DNA of 64,000 nt from Melieria omissa (GCA_963971225.1 OZ020267.1:90509648-90573647); one strand, 5' to 3'; positions 10,939 through 22,370 are shown, counted from the first letter of the stretch. Notes: a model not told the origin generated them from the sequence alone. Made by a program: numbers and translations.

Positions 10939-12459
10939 TCCACCCGTTGGAAGTCGCAGGCTTTCAAAAGAATTGTCTTCGAGAGGCAGAATACAGAGTT
11001 TGGATACAGCGCGTCTGCATGTGCCACTGCTAGTTCCTATAACAGCTACTCGCACTACTCCGTCGTCGCCTTTGATCGTGTCGATTACTCGTGCTAGCGG
11101 CCACTTTAGAGCAGGGTGCGGAATAATTCGCTCGCGAACGATCGAAAATTCGATCTTCTCATATTAGCTCGTTTTGCGATTGTATTTTATCGCGAGAAAT
11201 ACTTGAGCAAACGAGCGGTTGCGAATGCATTGCCTACGTATTCGTCCATGAGAGATCGTATGTAGCGAGTTTATGTATACACATTTCAAACGAACGAGCG
11301 TACGAAAGCGATCGGTTGTGGGAAGAACGCTGATGCAGAAAATCATTCGCAACCGCTCGTTTGCTCAAGTATTTCTCGCGATAAAATACAATCGCAAAAC
11401 GAGCTAATATGAGAAGATCGAATTTTCGATCGTTCGCGAGCGAATGTTTGATCGATCGCGAACGAATTTTTGTAAGGTTCGTCGGTAGAGCGTGGCTGCA
11501 AAAAATCATTGAATTTAGTCTATTTTGCGATACATACGGACGAAGGACGATTTGTGAAATTATTTTCTTGTGCGTTTGCTTTTTTTATATCAATATGGGC
11601 AAAGTGTCAAATATTGACAAGACGAAACTTGTTACATATAATAAAGACACAGATTTTTCAAAGGAAATTTTTAAGGAAACATTAAAAGGCATTACGAGAC
11701 CATATACAAACATAACACAAAGTTTTCTATTTTTCTGTTATAATTTTCCTAACAAAAGGTCTTTAAAATCTACAAACTTCTATACATAAGTTTCCTTTAG
11801 GAAATAAACTTCAGTCAGTAGCAGCCGAGTATAATAGCAAACTCCTATATACATAATTTATTGCCCAGACGAACGATCGCGATCGTTCAAAGATTCAATC
11901 TTCACAATACGAGTTACTGATTGAGTTTTACAACAAGCGTTCGCAACAAACGAACGATCGCGAGAGATCGAACTGACGACGCTTGCAGCGACATTTTCTC
12001 ATTCGCGATTTTTCCGAACATTTATATTTCTTGTGAGAGATCGTAAATGCTTTTGCTCGCAGCGCAACTTTATCGCTCGCGAGAAATTAGAAGCACTCAG
12101 TTTTTGGTTGCGATTATTCGTGAGAAGATCGTATTTTGATCGTTCTCCGCACCCTGCTTTAGAGGGGGTAGATTTTCGTCCTTCACGAGCACCATAGCTC
12201 CAACTTGTATGTTTGGTTTTGATGAGCGCCATTTCCCGCGTTGCTGAAGCAGCGTAAGATATTCGGCAGACCATTTCTTCCAGAATAGCTGTTGAAAGTA
12301 GCAGACGCGTTGCCACCTGTCCAAGCGACCGATGCTAAGCGTTGAAACGTCGGGCTCCACCATGGCAGTGAATGTTGTCCCGATTAAAAAATGAGCGGGA
12401 ATAAGCACATCCAAGTCGTCAGGGTTTTCTGTAAGTGGGCATAGAGGTCGAGAATTCAT
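10936..12459 (-). pseudogene. pol: BEL pol C-terminus (DUF5641-type domain), split by a hAT MITE
   Basis: The 12459-12157 part reads NSRPLCPLTENPDDLDVLIP, HFLIGTTF, WQRVCYFQQLFWKKWSAEYL and VGAMVLVKDENLPPLK. This is the C-terminal DUF5641-like region that follows integrase in BEL/Pao Pol. At K the hAT MITE interrupts. On its far side (11103 down) the frame resumes as WPLARVIDTIKGDDGVVRVA, then AVSKLCILPLEDN, and stops at the LTR edge. PLK|WPLARV is the normal family junction, so the insertion is later than the coding sequence. A TAA at about 12460 separates this segment from the integrase part. Confidence 0.85.
11112..12156. mobile_element. non-autonomous hAT element (MITE), 1,045 bp
   Basis: It begins cagggtgcgg and ends ccgcaccctg, a perfect 10-bp terminal inverted repeat with the hAT-type CAGGG start. 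It is flanked by an exact 8-bp duplication, CTTTAGAG (11104-11111 and 12157-12164). Both ends carry further related inverted text (cgatcttctca, atcgcga-type motifs), probably transposase-binding repeats. No transposase frame is present. It disrupts the BEL pol frame. Confidence 0.92.
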
Positions 12460-14241
12460 TTACGTGGAGATTTGACAAATAAGAGTCCTTAGTTCATCAA
12501 AACTCAAAATTGATAGTCCAACGACGCGCCAGAAGTAAAATTTAGCTATTTTTATGGAGGCCTCCCAGAGGCCACCAAAATGCGGCGATCTCGGGGGTAT
12601 AAAGCGCCAATCAATGCCATCCTCAAGGCATTGCCGATGAATTGCGTGAAGATTGTCATCGTTTAAAAATAAACGTTTAAGCTCCGCCAGCTTGTTCTTG
12701 GCGCCGACAAAATTAGTTGCGTTATCCGACCACAGCGTCTTAGGCTTTCCACGCATACATATGAAGCGTTTTAGCGATGCCAAGAATGATGGAGTAGACA
12801 AGTCATTGACTAGTTCTAAATAAACCGCTTTCGTGCTAAAGCATATGAATAAGCACACATAGCATTTTATTGGAGATTTGTTTCGTACTTCCGATCGATA
12901 AAAAAATGGGCCGCAAAAATCTAAGCCCGTAACTAAAAATGCTTTGTTGGCTTGCACTCGCTCGAGCGGCAAATTTCCCATAAGGTGTTCAGTTGTTTTT
13001 GGCTTTACTCGAAAGCATTGAATGCATTTGTTTAATACCTTCACCACACCTTTCCTTCCACCAATCGGCCAATACTGAAGACGGATGGCCGCTAAAACGG
13101 CTTGCGGACTAGCATGTAACATTTTCCGGTGAAAATAATCAATGATTGAATCTGTCAAGGCATGTCGCTTGGGCAGAATAATCGGATGCTTTGATTCGAA
13201 ACTCAAAACTGAATTTTGAAGCCGGCCTCCAACACGCAACAAACCATTCACGTCAACAAAGGGCTTAAGTGAATGCAAATCACTGGAGGCATTAATCTCT
13301 TTGTTGGCCGCCAAAACCTTGTAATCCGCTGCTAAGTGTACCATTTGAATCATTCTAATTAACAGAAATGTTCCTTGCTGGATATCCTTAGCGCAAAGTG
13401 GGCCTAATTGCTTGCATTCTTTGCCTCCAATTGCTCTACACAATCTGTTGACATAAGCATAGATACGCTGCATTTTCCAAAACGAATTAATATATTTGCA
13501 AGTAATTGACAAGTCAACTGCACCTGCCGTAGAGAATAAAGCAGTTTTACGCCTTTCAGGCAAGTCATGAACGATTGGTAAAGTGATAGGCCATAAGTCA
13601 TAGCTATGCTGAAGGAATGTGGGACCACGTTTCCACAGGGATGAATCAAGCAGCTCTTTTGGTGATGCTCCTCTCGATAAGATGTCCGCAGGATTCATAT
13701 TAGTCGGTACATGATTCCACAACACTCCTTTAGTGAGAGTTTGAATACTGTTCACTCGATTTGAGACAAAAACGTTGTAATTAGATGGCTCGTCGCGCAA
13801 CCATGAAAGTACGATTGTAGAATCCGACCAGCAATAAAAGTCGCAACCGAAAATGTTCAAGTTAGCTATCCCATTAACCAGCATGTCTAGCAAGGCGGCA
13901 GCGCAAAGCTCGAGCTTCGGCACTGTAAGTGTTTTGAGCGGAGCGACTCGTGACTTCGAGAAAAGCAATGTTGTTCTTACATTGCCAAAGTGCTCAGCTC
14001 GAATGTAAATGCAAGCCCCATATGCTGAGAGGCTAGCATCAGAAAAGGCGTGGACTTGTAAATTTGCGTCGGGCATACACACGAATCGTTCAAAGTTGAG
14101 TTTGTCAACAAATTGGAAGCCGTTGCAAATGCCAAGCCAATCGTTTTGCAATCCTTGTGGCAAGCTCTCATCCCAATTGAGTTTTTCTTTCCACAATAGT
14201 TGAAGAAATATTTTTGCCTTTGTAATAACAGGTCCAATCAA
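12460..14241 (-). pseudogene. pol: BEL/Pao Pol: RNase H and integrase
   Basis: A 593-codon open frame that starts inside the GLIGPVITKAKIFLQLLWKE block. RNase H features: FSDASLSAYGACIYI (first Asp, about residues 67-80), TVPKLELCAAALLDML and YCWSDSTIVLSWL. Integrase features: a zinc-binding HHCC region (ALTDSIIDYFHRKMLHASPQ through KCIQCFRVKP, about 360-410), the catalytic core TGLDFCGPFF (first Asp), TLWSDNATNFVGA (second Asp) and PHFGGLWEASIK (Glu). These are the enzymes that degrade RNA in the hybrid and insert the cDNA. The domain block is uninterrupted for nearly 600 codons. Its upstream link to RT is cut by the Helitron and its downstream end by a TAA. Confidence 0.92.
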
Positions 14242-14247
14242 TCCTAA

Positions 14248-16797
14248 TCTATACTATTATATAAAAGCAAGTGTGACGTTTTTTGAGCCACAATCAGGCA
14301 AAAACCACTGAACCGATTTAGATGAAATAAGCACCAAACATTTTTGTATCTGTGGGAATGGTACATAGGCTATATGAGAATGAACACGCCCCCTTCTTAC
14401 GCCCACTATGGTAACAAACCTCATCTATGGTACGCTTTTTTAAGGCAATATGGGTATCAAACGATTCAGCTTATCAATGCGGCAAACATAGGCTATAACA
14501 TAATCAGCCACGCCCACTTTCCGTGCCCATTAAACTCACAAAACGAAGCTACGGTACATGTTGGTAAATCAGTTTTAATACCAAATGATTCCGTGTTTCA
14601 TTGATGTTAACACAGGATATATAAGATTGACCACGCCCACCCGATATGCCTTTTCGCCACGCCCACCCGATATGCCTTTTCGCCACGCCCACTATAATAA
14701 GAAATCAGCCATGGTATATTTGTCATAGCAATATGGGTATCAAACGATTCAGCCGTTCATTGCGGCAAACATAGGCTATAATTTAATCGGTCACCCTCAC
14801 TTCCCGCGCCCACTAAACTAACAAAACAAAGTTACGGTACATGTCTGAAAATTAATGCTGATATAAAATGATTCTGTGTTTCATAGCGGTAAACATAAGC
14901 TATATAAGGTTGACCACGCCCACCTTTTACGCCTTTCTGCAATTCCGATGACAGAAATTAACTGTGCTATATTTATGCAAAACAATATGGATATAAAAAA
15001 ATTTTTCGAGTCATTGCAGCAAATACTTATCTTTATCTTGTATATACAAATGAATGTATATTTGTTTGTTGGTCCCACGGCATTAAGGGGGTCTTCTGCT
15101 TACGTGCCCGGAATTTTAGTCTATTTTTGGAAATTAATTGTAAGGAAACTATAGTTGAACAATTTTTTTTTATTATTTTTGTACATGTTTAAACTTGAAA
15201 AATGACAAATGCCTTATGTGTGTGGTGAATCCTGCGCCTTTGAGAAGTGGTCAAACTAGTACTGACGAAAGTGCCCGAGTCAACTTTGTGGTATGACATC
15301 CACCCCCACAGTTGTCTGAAATGTGAAAAGCAAAATAAATTTATTTTCAGTTTTACGTTGGCTGTCCTTTTCCGAGTACGATTTTTTTTATTTTTAAAAT
15401 TTTTCAAATTATACGGTTTTTTGTGAAAAGTTGTATTTTCAACCACGTTTTTTGACCTGTTGAGGGTCATAAAAATTGAACAAAACAAAATTTCAAAAAT
15501 CGTACTCGGAGAAGCATAGAGAAGTGTTTTATGAAGAAGTGAAAAAATTAATTAATCTAATTAGTCAAATCCGATGAAAATTACTTGTAGAAGTCATACC
15601 ACAAAGTATAAAAAAGGTGATTTTCGGGAAAATGCGGACGGAGCGGCCGCGCTACGCGGAAATGCTCGAAACGGCTGGAGGCGGCTATGTTTCCGGCTTC
15701 GAAAACCCAAGAAGGAATGTGTTTTTCACGAAACCGTTTATAAGACGTATCCGTATATCCTCTATATTCAAAAAATGCAAACAAAAAAAAATAGATTTTT
15801 TCAATCCGCGTAAGCAGAAGACCCCCTTAAAACTCAAAAACTAGACAGCCGATTAGCTGAATTTTTCACGGAATGTTCGTCTTAAGTAAGTCTCGGTAAA
15901 CCACGTAGTGCGAATACGACCCGATAGGTAGGCGTGGCACCTCCCATACAACTTAAATTTTCAATATGGAATATTTTCGTAATGAGAAGTCGAACAGCAG
16001 CAGATTTTGGTGCGGGTCCACCGTTTAGATGTTCCGTTTCACTGGTAAAATTTGATGGGCGTTGGACAAGAGGCGTGGCATTTTTTAAATGCCTTTGTAA
16101 CTTTGAAACTATAGCGTTCTCATTAATGACACTCGGTACAAACGTACGGTTTAGTTGTGTTTTTCCATATGGGGAATAGGGTGGGTTTTTTACAAGGGGG
16201 CGTGGCACCGCCCATACAACTTAAAATTTCTATATGGAATATCTTCGGAGTGAAAAATCGGGCAGCATTAAAATTTGGTGCGGGGTGACCGTTTAGATGG
16301 GCCGTTTCACTGGTAAAACTTTGTGAACGTTGGACAAGAGGTGTGGCACTTTTTAAGCAACTCAAATGTTTCGAATAACTGTGGAACTACAAATGACACA
16401 TCAAAGATTTACGATTTAGATGTGCCCTTCGACATGGGGAATGGGTTGGGTATTGGACGAGGGGCATGGCACCGCCCATAGAACTCAAATTTTTAATGTG
16501 GAATAGCTTCGGAACAATATCAATATCATCGTCCCATAGATGTATTATTCTACTGGCAAAATATTATGGGCGTTGAACAAGGGGCGCGGCATATTTTTTG
16601 TGACTGAAATTTTCCGCGTAACTTTGGAACTGAAAGTCGCATATAAATGAAACCGGGTCACCCCCTTCGACCGGAGGAATCTATTGGGCATTACATAAAA
16701 GAGGAGTGGCATGGCCCATAGAGTGTAGTATGAAGAAACTTGATTCATTGGGCCCATTGACTTCAAGCTTGCGTGCAAAGCCGCAGGGCCCTACTAG
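14248..16797. mobile_element. non-autonomous Helitron, 2,550 bp
   Basis: It starts TCTATACTATTATATAAA, a typical Helitron 5' end, and finishes with a short GC-rich hairpin (gcttgcgtgcaaagc) about 15 bases before a terminal CTAG. It sits between host A (14247) and T (16798) with no duplication, as Helitrons do. No Rep or helicase frame exists, so it depended on another copy. The left third has imperfect repeats of about 283 bp (gggtatcaaacgattcagc at about 14.45 and 14.73 kb). The right third has repeats of about 260 bp (tggcaccgcccata at about 15.95, 16.20 and 16.47 kb). Confidence 0.85.
15087..15826. mobile_element. TTAA-flanked MITE inside the Helitron (GGGGGTC family)
   Basis: TTAA lies at 15083-15086 and 15827-15830. 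The ends are inverted copies of gggggtcttctgcttacg. The 740-bp interior has no transposase. TTAA duplication suggests mobilisation by a piggyBac-type enzyme. Related units occur at 23071-23792, 44347-45390 and 44456-45181. Confidence 0.8.
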
Positions 16798-16801
16798 TGG
16801 A

Positions 16802-17626
16802 TCATAAAAACGTGGCGTTTATAACTTCGGTGTCATTTGAGCACCATTTCTTCAGAATGAAATTCCCCTTGGCCAATAAAGTAGATGTTTGCTTCATAAT
16901 ATTCAACACTTCCTGAACAGAATCACCTCCAGAGATCATATCGTCAACATAAAAATCCCTTCTAACTACGTGCGCACCGAGCGGATATGCAACCTCCTCA
17001 TCCGACGCTAGCTGTTGCATGGCTCGTATGGCCAGAAATGAAGTCGATCTGGTGCCATAGGTGACTGTGTCGAGCTTGTAAATATTAATGTGATCGGTTG
17101 GATTATCCCTCCATAGGATGCACTGTAAAAAGTTATCAGGCTCTAGAACGCGCACGCAGCGATACATTTTACAAATGTCAGCAGTTAATGCAATTTTGAA
17201 TGAGCGAAAGCGCAACAATGTGTCAAATCATTTTGGTTGAATAGTTGGGCCGGTCATAAGTATGTCGTTCAATGAGTATCCAGAGGAAGTAGAGGCCGAA
17301 CCATCAAAGACCACCCGCAGCTTGGTGGTTGTGCTATCCGCCTTTAACACACAGTGGTGTGGCAAAAAGTACGCCGGCGTGTTGGCAGGCATATTGGTCA
17401 CGAGTGACATGTGCTTCAAATCAATATACTCTCTCATAAATGCTAAACATTGCTCTCTAAGTAAATCATTCCGCTGCAGCTTTCTTTCTAAGCCATTAAA
17501 GCGCTGCAGAGCTGACTGATATGAGTTCCCAAGTTCAGTGGGATTTATTTTGAGAGGCATGCGAACCGAATACTCGCCTGACTCCAAGCGAACGAAATCT
17601 TGAGCGAAATGGACCTCACAATCCAA
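16802..17626 (-). pseudogene. pol: BEL/Pao reverse transcriptase
   Basis: Two same-frame segments, 17626-17228 and 17218-16802, are separated by one TGA within PTIQPK*FDTLLRFR, where the family has a Leu. The first contains PAYFLPHHCVLKADSTTTKL and RVVFDGSASTSSG. The second contains ALTADICKMYRCVRV (first catalytic Asp), YGTRSTSFLAIRAMQQLA and the active-site YVDDMISGGDSV, then FILKKWCSNDTEV. After that the frame is lost: about 90 residues that normally precede the DPLGLIGP block appear deleted before the Helitron edge. Confidence 0.88.
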
Positions 17627-17666
17627 TTCTTCCTTTGTAGCTAGCGATGTCGATTCAAACGAGTTT

Positions 17667-18305
17667 TCAATTTCCCCAAAATTTTTTAACTAGTTCATGT
17701 AAATCGCATTCAGCCTCGTCAATGGGCTTGGTTCCAAAAGAGGTTAAGCAGGAGTGCTTATTGCTAATCGATTGGCCACCGCCAGCTACAATCCAGCCCA
17801 AACGAGTTTTTTGTAACAAATGCAGGTGTTCTTGCAGTTGAATTTGACCAACGCAAAGTAAATCGAAAAAGAGACTTGCACCAATCAATAAATCAATACG
17901 TTGTGATTTGAAGAATTGCGGATCAGCCAACGAAATGTTTGAAGGTATATTCCAAGCGATACTATTTAATGAGTAATTGGGCTGGCAATCTGTAATGCTG
18001 GGTGTAACAACCGCAGACAACGAAGAAGAGTAGTCAGAGATGCGCGAACGCATTTCAAGATCAACAATATGATCTGCCACGAAATCCGATTGGCCTATGC
18101 CAGAGATGAGTATTGTAGTTTTAGATTTTGTTAGCTGGAGATGCTGAGCGAAGCGAAACGTGACGAAATGAAGCTGAGAGGCGGAGTCGAGCAAAGCTCT
18201 ACAAGGAACGAGAGATCCGGCTCTGTTTTTAACCAGCGCGATAGCTGTAGCGAGAAGTACGAAATTTTGAGACGAGGAAGCCGCTGGCTGCGGAGATGCT
18301 GACAA
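17667..18305 (-). pseudogene. BEL/Pao aspartyl protease region (DUF1758-type)
   Basis: A 212-residue frame includes VPCRALLDSASQLHFVTFRF, where LLDSAS is the DUF1758-type protease signature found in BEL/Pao Pol. It continues with TTILISGIGQSDFVADHIVD and the linker IDLLIGASLFFDLLCVGQIQ, then LGWIVAGGGQ. It is in frame with gag (the start of this frame is an exact multiple of three away) and is separated from it by a single TAA at 18321-18323. A frameshift near 17665 separates it from the RT segment. Confidence 0.85.
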
Positions 18306-18320
18306 TAAAGCCGATTGAGC

Positions 18321-19334
18321 TTACGAAATGTATGAGGTCGAATCGGCAGTGGCTGTTTGAGAGCTGTGATGCAAATGTAATAATGTGTGATGTTTAGCTG
18401 AGCAGTGACGACAACTGCCAGATGTGCATGCCTTTACCAAGTGGCCCTTCTTCAAACAGTTCAGGCACAATTGCAAGCGTTTTACCTCTTTGTAACGCAT
18501 TGAGGGTGACAAGTCTAGACATTTTCGGCACTGAGATATTGTGCGCTCTTGCAACTCACAAAATAAACAAATTGTTGTGGATGCAACCAATGCCCTACGA
18601 TTGTTGTTGTGGAATTGATTTGAGTTTCTTCCCACCTGGCAGCCTGGTGTTGGCTTTACCAAGGCGATTTCCACGTTCTCCAAACGCTGACACCTTTTCT
18701 CCAAAAATTTTGCCATAGCATCCCATGTTGGTATTGAGCTGGTAGGGGTCTCTTCCTTCCATTTGGTCTGCGATGCGATGTCGAGCTTGCTGCCGATGAG
18801 GTGAATTAGCATAGAATCAGCCAATTGGTCCTTCGTAGCCATGGTTTGAGCTGCACGCAAGTGAGCGTTGACCTTGTCGCTCAATTCTCGTAGTCTTGTA
18901 ACCGAACCAGCCTCGACTTGCTTCAGCGTAAAGATTTCTCTTATATGAGCCTGGAAATTCAAACGTTTATTATCAAATCTATTTGCAAGCAATTCTAAAG
19001 CCTTGTTGTAATTTGCATCACTAATTTCGAGAGAGCGAATTGCGTCCAACGCTGAATCCTTCAAGCTGGACCGCAGATGCTGGAACTTTTCGATGTTGGT
19101 TAAGTCAGCATCATTTCCGACGACGGTGCAAAACATTGAGAAAAAATCTGGCCAATCCGTGTATGAGCCATCAAATTTAGTCGAAATATATAGTGAATAG
19201 GGCCGAACGAGTCCTGAAGTCAGTGTTGTTTTGATGTCCACAAGCTGCTTCGTAAGCGCCGCGCCTTTGCGCTTATAAAAGGTTGAACTTAGTCCAATAT
19301 TTTCCACGTCGACGTTTCCAGAAGCATTCGCCAT
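18321..19334 (-). CDS. gag: BEL/Pao Gag (DUF1759-type) with zinc knuckle
   Basis: Structural nucleocapsid-capsid protein of the BEL element, 337 codons, complete from ATG at 19334. It shows a DUF1759-like core, FDGSYTDWPDFFSMFCTVVG (about 55-75) and IEKFQHLRSSLKDSALDAIR, then NRFDNKRLNFQAHIREIF. The C-terminus has cysteine clusters CLFCELQE and LCLNCLKKGHLVKACTSGSC, a CCHC-like knuckle for RNA binding. The ATG lies just inside the primer site and left of the 5' LTR. It ends in TAA and the protease frame resumes in the same phase, so this may be a nonsense mutation in a Gag-Pol frame rather than a natural end. Confidence 0.88.
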   Translation of the reverse strand: MANASGNVDVENIGLSSTFYKRKGAALTKQLVDIKTTLTSGLVRPYSLYISTKFDGSYTDWPDFFSMFCTVVGNDADLTNIEKFQHLRSSLKDSALDAIRSLEISDANYNKALELLANRFDNKRLNFQAHIREIFTLKQVEAGSVTRLRELSDKVNAHLRAAQTMATKDQLADSMLIHLIGSKLDIASQTKWKEETPTSSIPTWDAMAKFLEKRCQRLENVEIALVKPTPGCQVGRNSNQFHNNNRRALVASTTICLFCELQERTISQCRKCLDLSPSMRYKEVKRLQLCLNCLKKGHLVKACTSGSCRHCSAKHHTLLHLHHSSQTATADSTSYIS

Positions 19335-19396
19335 TACGCTCGCGTGATTGAGTAACAGAATCTATGTACAATTTATAAATTTCGTGACATTGCCTA

Positions 19397-19414
19397 TCAC
19401 GTCGGGGTCACCAA
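19397..19414 (-). promoter_or_regulatory. primer binding site, tRNA-Trp type
   Basis: The plus strand reads atcacgtcggggtcacca next to the 5' LTR. This matches the 3' end of tRNA-Trp with CCA, so the minus strand can anneal that tRNA to prime minus-strand DNA synthesis. The LTR follows after one base at 19415. Confidence 0.8.
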
Positions 19415-19662
19415 TGTTTAGTAGCAAGCTTTTTTGCTACGCAGAATAAAAGAAGTGTGTTCACGTTGATGGTGTATTTGGCAATGATATGTTTCGATGC
19501 TACAATTTCAGTTATGAGTTATGTACAAACAAATCGCACCATAAACAACCGTTAGATGAGTGTGTGAGAGAAAACATGATAACATAACATGAGATAAATG
19601 AGAAGAAATTAGTGATGCAAGATCAATCGTGGTGTTGCCACATTACGGCGTCTCCGAACACA
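19415..19662 (-). repeat. BEL/Pao 5' LTR
   Basis: It begins TGTTTAGTAGC and ends CACA at 19662. It matches the left LTR almost base for base apart from two indels, which implies a fairly recent insertion compared with neighbouring fragments. Confidence 0.9.
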
Positions 19663-19674
19663 TGGTGTAATAAA

Positions 19675-19895
19675 AAAGTAGTCTAACCTGAGAGAGTATT
19701 TCTAATGTATTTCTATTTTGTTTACAAAAATTGACAGAAAATTTTATGAACAGAGTTTTGAAAATATTTTGTGTTTAAATCAATATGCACCTATGTTTTC
19801 TGTTGACAAATTTTTTACATCAAAATGAAGTTTTGTGAAAGAAATTTGAAAAAATGTGTACTTAAAAGAGGGGTGAGTTCAGGTTAGACTACTTT
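19675..19895. mobile_element. short MITE, 221 bp
   Basis: Perfect 17-bp inverted ends (aaagtagtctaacctga at 19675-19691 and its complement at 19879-19895) enclose AT-rich DNA without a frame. The target duplication is unclear in the A/T-rich flanks, so the superfamily is not assigned. It begins only 12 bp from the edge of the BEL element. Confidence 0.65.
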
Positions 19896-20508
19896 ATAAT
19901 TATACTATGGAATAAAGCATCATTCACATAAAATCTGTACAAATTTTTCTGTTTGCTACATTTTCTGCCGTGCATTTTTTCAAACTTTTTTACTTAGCAT
20001 TGTCATGTCTAAGTCTGAAAACACACCGTACGGGTCAAACCGTTTTTGATTCATAAAACAGGTTTCTTGACTACTAGCACACCAAACGAAACACAATGTA
20101 ACAAAATAAAACATTTGATTTTCTGGTATCGTTTGGTGTTCGTAGAAATAAAACAATATTGAATTTGCAACCTACTTTTTAGTGTTTTTCAATATGATGC
20201 AGACTGGATAAACTTGTGCTAATTTTCTTTTCTATTATTGCAATTTGTGAGCGAAATGAAGAGCGAGCAAAGAGTGGTGGGTGCATCCATATGATCAGAA
20301 ATAGGATGTAATTAAAACTTAATTGCACAGCTCAGGAATTCGGTTAATAAAGGAACTCGAAAAGTCTATAACGAGCAAAAATATCACAAAATAAAACGCC
20401 AGCCAAAAAGTAACAAAACGGCATCGAATCTTTGCTTTCAGAAAACGACGGGCTAGCTTTTGGCAAGTACCGAGAGAGTCGCTAGAATCGAATTTTGTTT
20501 ACTGAGCC
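19896..20508. other. unassigned AT-rich spacer
   Basis: No frame of note, no terminal repeats and no RNA features were recognised here. It ends where the gagtaagttcgggtaatgtg inverted repeat begins. Confidence 0.4.
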
Positions 20509-22370
20509 GAGTAAGTTCGGGTAATGTGATATGGTCTGGTAATGTGATATAGTGGCTTATTTCACAAATGCGTTGTTCTTTTTAAAATTAACCTTTTTCA
20601 AACATCATAGCAACTTAAATACTCGTGCTGCATAAATTTGGAAGGTTTTGCTTAAGTAGTTTATAGTCAGTGTGATGAAGTGCTTTTAATAGTGTTTGCG
20701 CAAGTTTGTAGTTAAATTGTTTGAAAGCCCAGAAGGCACAAAAAAAAATATTAGAAAGTTCGAGGTTAATCAAGGGTAACCCTGCAAGATATGACTGATG
20801 GGAATTTCAACACATTCAAACGATTTTCATTGAAACCAACACTAATGCATAGTTTTTTCAAAATTTCCCTATCATTTTGGGACTTTATTCTGTCGGTTGA
20901 AAAAAAAATACATTTGATTGTATTCATTGCGACCATAAAATTACATATGCGAGAACGAGATAGCTGATATAGCCATTTTGGGGCACGTTTACAGCGTTAC
21001 CATAAAAATATATTTTCTACTTTTCAAAATCTCTAAACGAATACTTCATAGTCGCATAATCCCAGCAGGCTGCAATATCTTAACAAATGACATAGTATTA
21101 CAATCAAATTCCGTAAGTATCAAAATATATGAATTATGTACGTCTTGAAGTTGTACAAAATTAAGAAAATAACCGGAGTCGAAAAATCCCTAAATAATCA
21201 AAATTCCGAAATGGGGTAAACAATTTCAATGTTCACAAAAATTCGAAGTGGCAACACTGACTTGCCAATTTACAAAAAGCTAAAACATTGTGTGAAAAGT
21301 TTCGTGAATTGATCCGAAATGCAGTAAACTAAACTTACAACTTCAAAATTGAAGGCGCTGCTCGAAACCGAAGATAAGTATTAATAGAAAACTTGTTTTA
21401 TAAATAATACATAGCGTTAATTATGTTAATATGTTGTTCAACAGATGGTGGACAGGAGCGAGGTGTTGGCGCAGAGTAAGGTGATGCGTGAGTGCAAGGT
21501 AGCAGTATAAAAATAGCATAATAATATTTAAATAATAATATTGTATTGTAATATTTAAATAATAATTTAATCTTATTAAATAAAGAAAATGAAACATTAA
21601 AAGAAATAAACATTGCATTACATTTTATTTTTAATTACTGCTGAAAAACAGTTCGGTCAGGACTGATTGTAAAGGCATCAGACCTGACTAATCAGTTCTG
21701 ACCGAATTCAAGTCAGAGCTGATTTGAGTGAGCAGGACAACTATACGTTTGATTAGGTATTAAAAACTTGTGTGTTAGAATGTGATACAAAATCACACGT
21801 ACACAAAAATTCCCATCAGATTTTTCACTGGGCTATTCAGAAACTGATGAGAAATCTGACTGAATTCCCATCACATATTCCGATCAGATGACTAGTCATA
21901 TCGAGCCCTTCCCGCGTTTTTATCGTATGAGCCAAAAACCAAATTTTACAGGAGTCTTTTTTTTTAGTTTTCTCTGCATTGGCACAACAAAGCTGCATGA
22001 TTTTTGGCATACACACTTTATTTAGGATTGCACACTTGGAATAGGTTATTTTAGTAACTTCAGCTAAGCGCAACGGTGTTATTTTGGACATACGATAATT
22101 TGTGCGGGCACTATTATGAGCGATTCAAATATTGCAGTGGCACATACGATAAACTCGTTTCTAAGTAAGTTATTAAATACAAAATAATGTTACTTTCAGA
22201 TTGACATAGTGTAATTCATAGTGATATAGTGTAGTTTTATATAAAAAATAAAAAAAATTTCAGAAAAAATTAAATACAGTGGACGTCCAATATAAAGAAT
22301 CTTATCGAAATTTGTTTTTGTTTTAAACCATCCTTCTTAAAGAAATAAATCTCACATATTCAGTTTTTAA

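Larger units (their letters stand above)
10668..19662 (-). mobile_element. BEL/Pao LTR retrotransposon, opened by Helitron and hAT insertions
   Basis: Minus-strand element with near-identical terminal repeats at 10668-10938 and 19415-19662. It has gag, protease, RT, RNase H and integrase in BEL order and a tRNA-Trp primer site. Removing the Helitron (14248-16797) and the hAT MITE (11112-12156) brings the pol blocks back together. Three in-frame nonsense codons, a frameshift near 17665 and an internal loss before the DPLGLIGP block make it defective. I could not find a matching 5-bp duplication: CATAG lies left and TGGTG right. One flank may therefore have been exchanged. Confidence 0.9.

Noticed and set aside
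11112..12156. A functional gene in the 126-codon plus frame at 11409-11789
   Set aside because: It lies wholly within the hAT MITE, has no domain and consists of low-complexity AT-rich codons.
15574..16365. Several overlapping 70-110 codon frames on both strands
   Set aside because: These are shadows of the Helitron tandem repeats and the TTAA MITE; none resembles Rep, helicase or RPA.
14340..16700. A CRISPR-like or satellite array
   Set aside because: The repeats are 260-283 bp, few and imperfect, with no short identical units and spacers. They lie inside defined Helitron ends.
21837..22091. A small host protein on the minus strand (84 codons)
   Set aside because: The frame crosses the terminal repeat of an inverted-repeat element, has no recognisable domain and no promoter or splice context.
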